A stretch of DNA of 64,000 bases, taken from positions 53,245,214 to 53,309,213 of the forward strand of contig NC_030381.2 in assembly GCF_001625215.2 (NCBI RefSeq), read 5' to 3'. Shown here piece by piece: positions 63,252 to 64,000 of the stretch. The translations under genes were made by a program, and so were the position numbers. A model generated the notes under the pieces. It ran no database searches. It saw only the letters and a program-made list of their open reading frames with translations, and was not told the origin of the DNA. The stretch is from Daucus carota subsp. sativus (taxonomy: Eukaryota > Streptophyta > Magnoliopsida > Apiales > Apiaceae). Within the stretch, counting starts at the first letter, position 1, and each line of letters opens with the position of its first letter.

Positions 63252-64000
63252 GGAATCTCTACTTTCAACAATTTATTTAATATGTTATTATTATTATTAT
63301 TAATAATTTACACATGAGCACGAAACGACATGAAAAATGTAGGAAGCTTGGGGCAAGTAGTCACTTAGGGTGGAGAACTTAGCTATGGATATATAATTAG
63401 GGGCAATAAATTTTCCATAATTATTAGGGACCATTAGTTAAGTGTACGTAGTTCTGTGGGAAAGTTGGGGTTATGTGATTTTCTACATATAAATACTCCT
63501 GCTTATCAATATTGTATGTGGATTGTGCATTACTCAGACGAGACCTAAACGGAGTTGATTGTTTTCTGTAAACTTTATGGCTGACATAATGAAAGAGTTA
63601 TGATCGATTAAATGTAATTATGTCGCCGTGTGCTATAAATTGACATTCAACGGTTATCAACAATTTTCTTGTCGATATGTTCCTGTACTACGAGATATAG
63701 GAAACAAGTCTCCTGATTCAGCTAAAAACTGCATTTCGGGCATATGATAAGAGCATTATTAATTCGATGTTCAAATAAATTTTAAATTTTAAAAAAAAGT
63801 GAATAATTTGTGTGTGTAGACTCTAAATATTTTCTTCAAATTTATGAGTCTCGTCACTATAAAAGAGCATCTAGATATTTATAACCTTAACTAAATATAA
63901 TATCCACCTTCTTCCGGCCATTTTATTCAATTCCCTCCAATTCTATATATCTTCAACTTTTTCTTCAAATTATAATAAAATATAAATTGATAACAAATTA
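63252..64000. other. Right edge, no gene seen
   Basis: AT-rich sequence to the window edge. It could be upstream sequence of a gene beyond 64000; nothing in view proves this. Confidence 0.4.

Noticed and set aside
1..64000. CRISPR arrays, operons, ribosome binding sites, rRNA and tRNA genes
   Set aside because: The sequence is plant nuclear DNA; no spaced-repeat array was seen, and no tRNA cloverleaf or rRNA segment was recognised by eye.

Overview
This is nuclear DNA from a flowering plant, almost certainly a eudicot. It is AT-rich, the genes have many GT-AG introns, transposable elements fill the spaces, and the protein set is plant-specific (a CCD8 carotenoid cleavage dioxygenase, a plant-type GATA factor with an 18-residue loop, a FAR1-type MULE transposase). 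The species cannot be fixed from the sequence; an asterid such as Apiaceae is only a guess. All exon models were assembled by hand from splice sites and reading frame.

Layout. 1-2994: decayed end of a Ty3-like LTR retrotransposon and a ~2.36 kb LTR. 4761-6207 (+): a GATA zinc-finger transcription factor with two coding exons; a Stowaway-type MITE fills much of its intron. 9.5-13.1 kb: no recognisable gene. 13122-16731 (-): kinetochore protein SPC25, eight coding exons. 16940-17622: a hAT-type element with a perfect 8-bp target duplication. 18867-23707 (+): nucleoporin NUP85, eighteen coding exons, divergent from SPC25. 24.8-27.9 kb: a cluster of MITEs, a Helitron-like end and a heavy-metal-associated (HMA) domain gene remnant. 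28602-33325 (+): a YebC/TACO1-family organellar translation factor, seven coding exons. 34345-37083 (-): CCD8, the carlactone-forming strigolactone enzyme, six exons, convergent with TACO1. 38897-50669: an 11.8 kb Mutator-like element (MULE). 50.7-64 kb: no gene recognised; MITEs and AT-rich spacer.

The most notable item is the MULE. It carries an apparently intact 783-residue FAR1/SWIM transposase on the + strand and, convergent to it, an apparently intact 1063-residue Ulp1-like (C48) cysteine protease in 12 exons on the - strand. Its ends are degenerate terminal inverted repeats of ~46 bp set in (TA)n tracts. A short motif, TAGTGATTT, recurs dozens of times through its non-coding parts.

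The host genes are housekeeping or developmental: chromosome segregation (SPC25), nuclear pore scaffold (NUP85), organelle translation (TACO1), strigolactone synthesis (CCD8) and transcription (GATA). They do not form one pathway. The interest lies in how mobile elements have shaped the introns and spacers between them.
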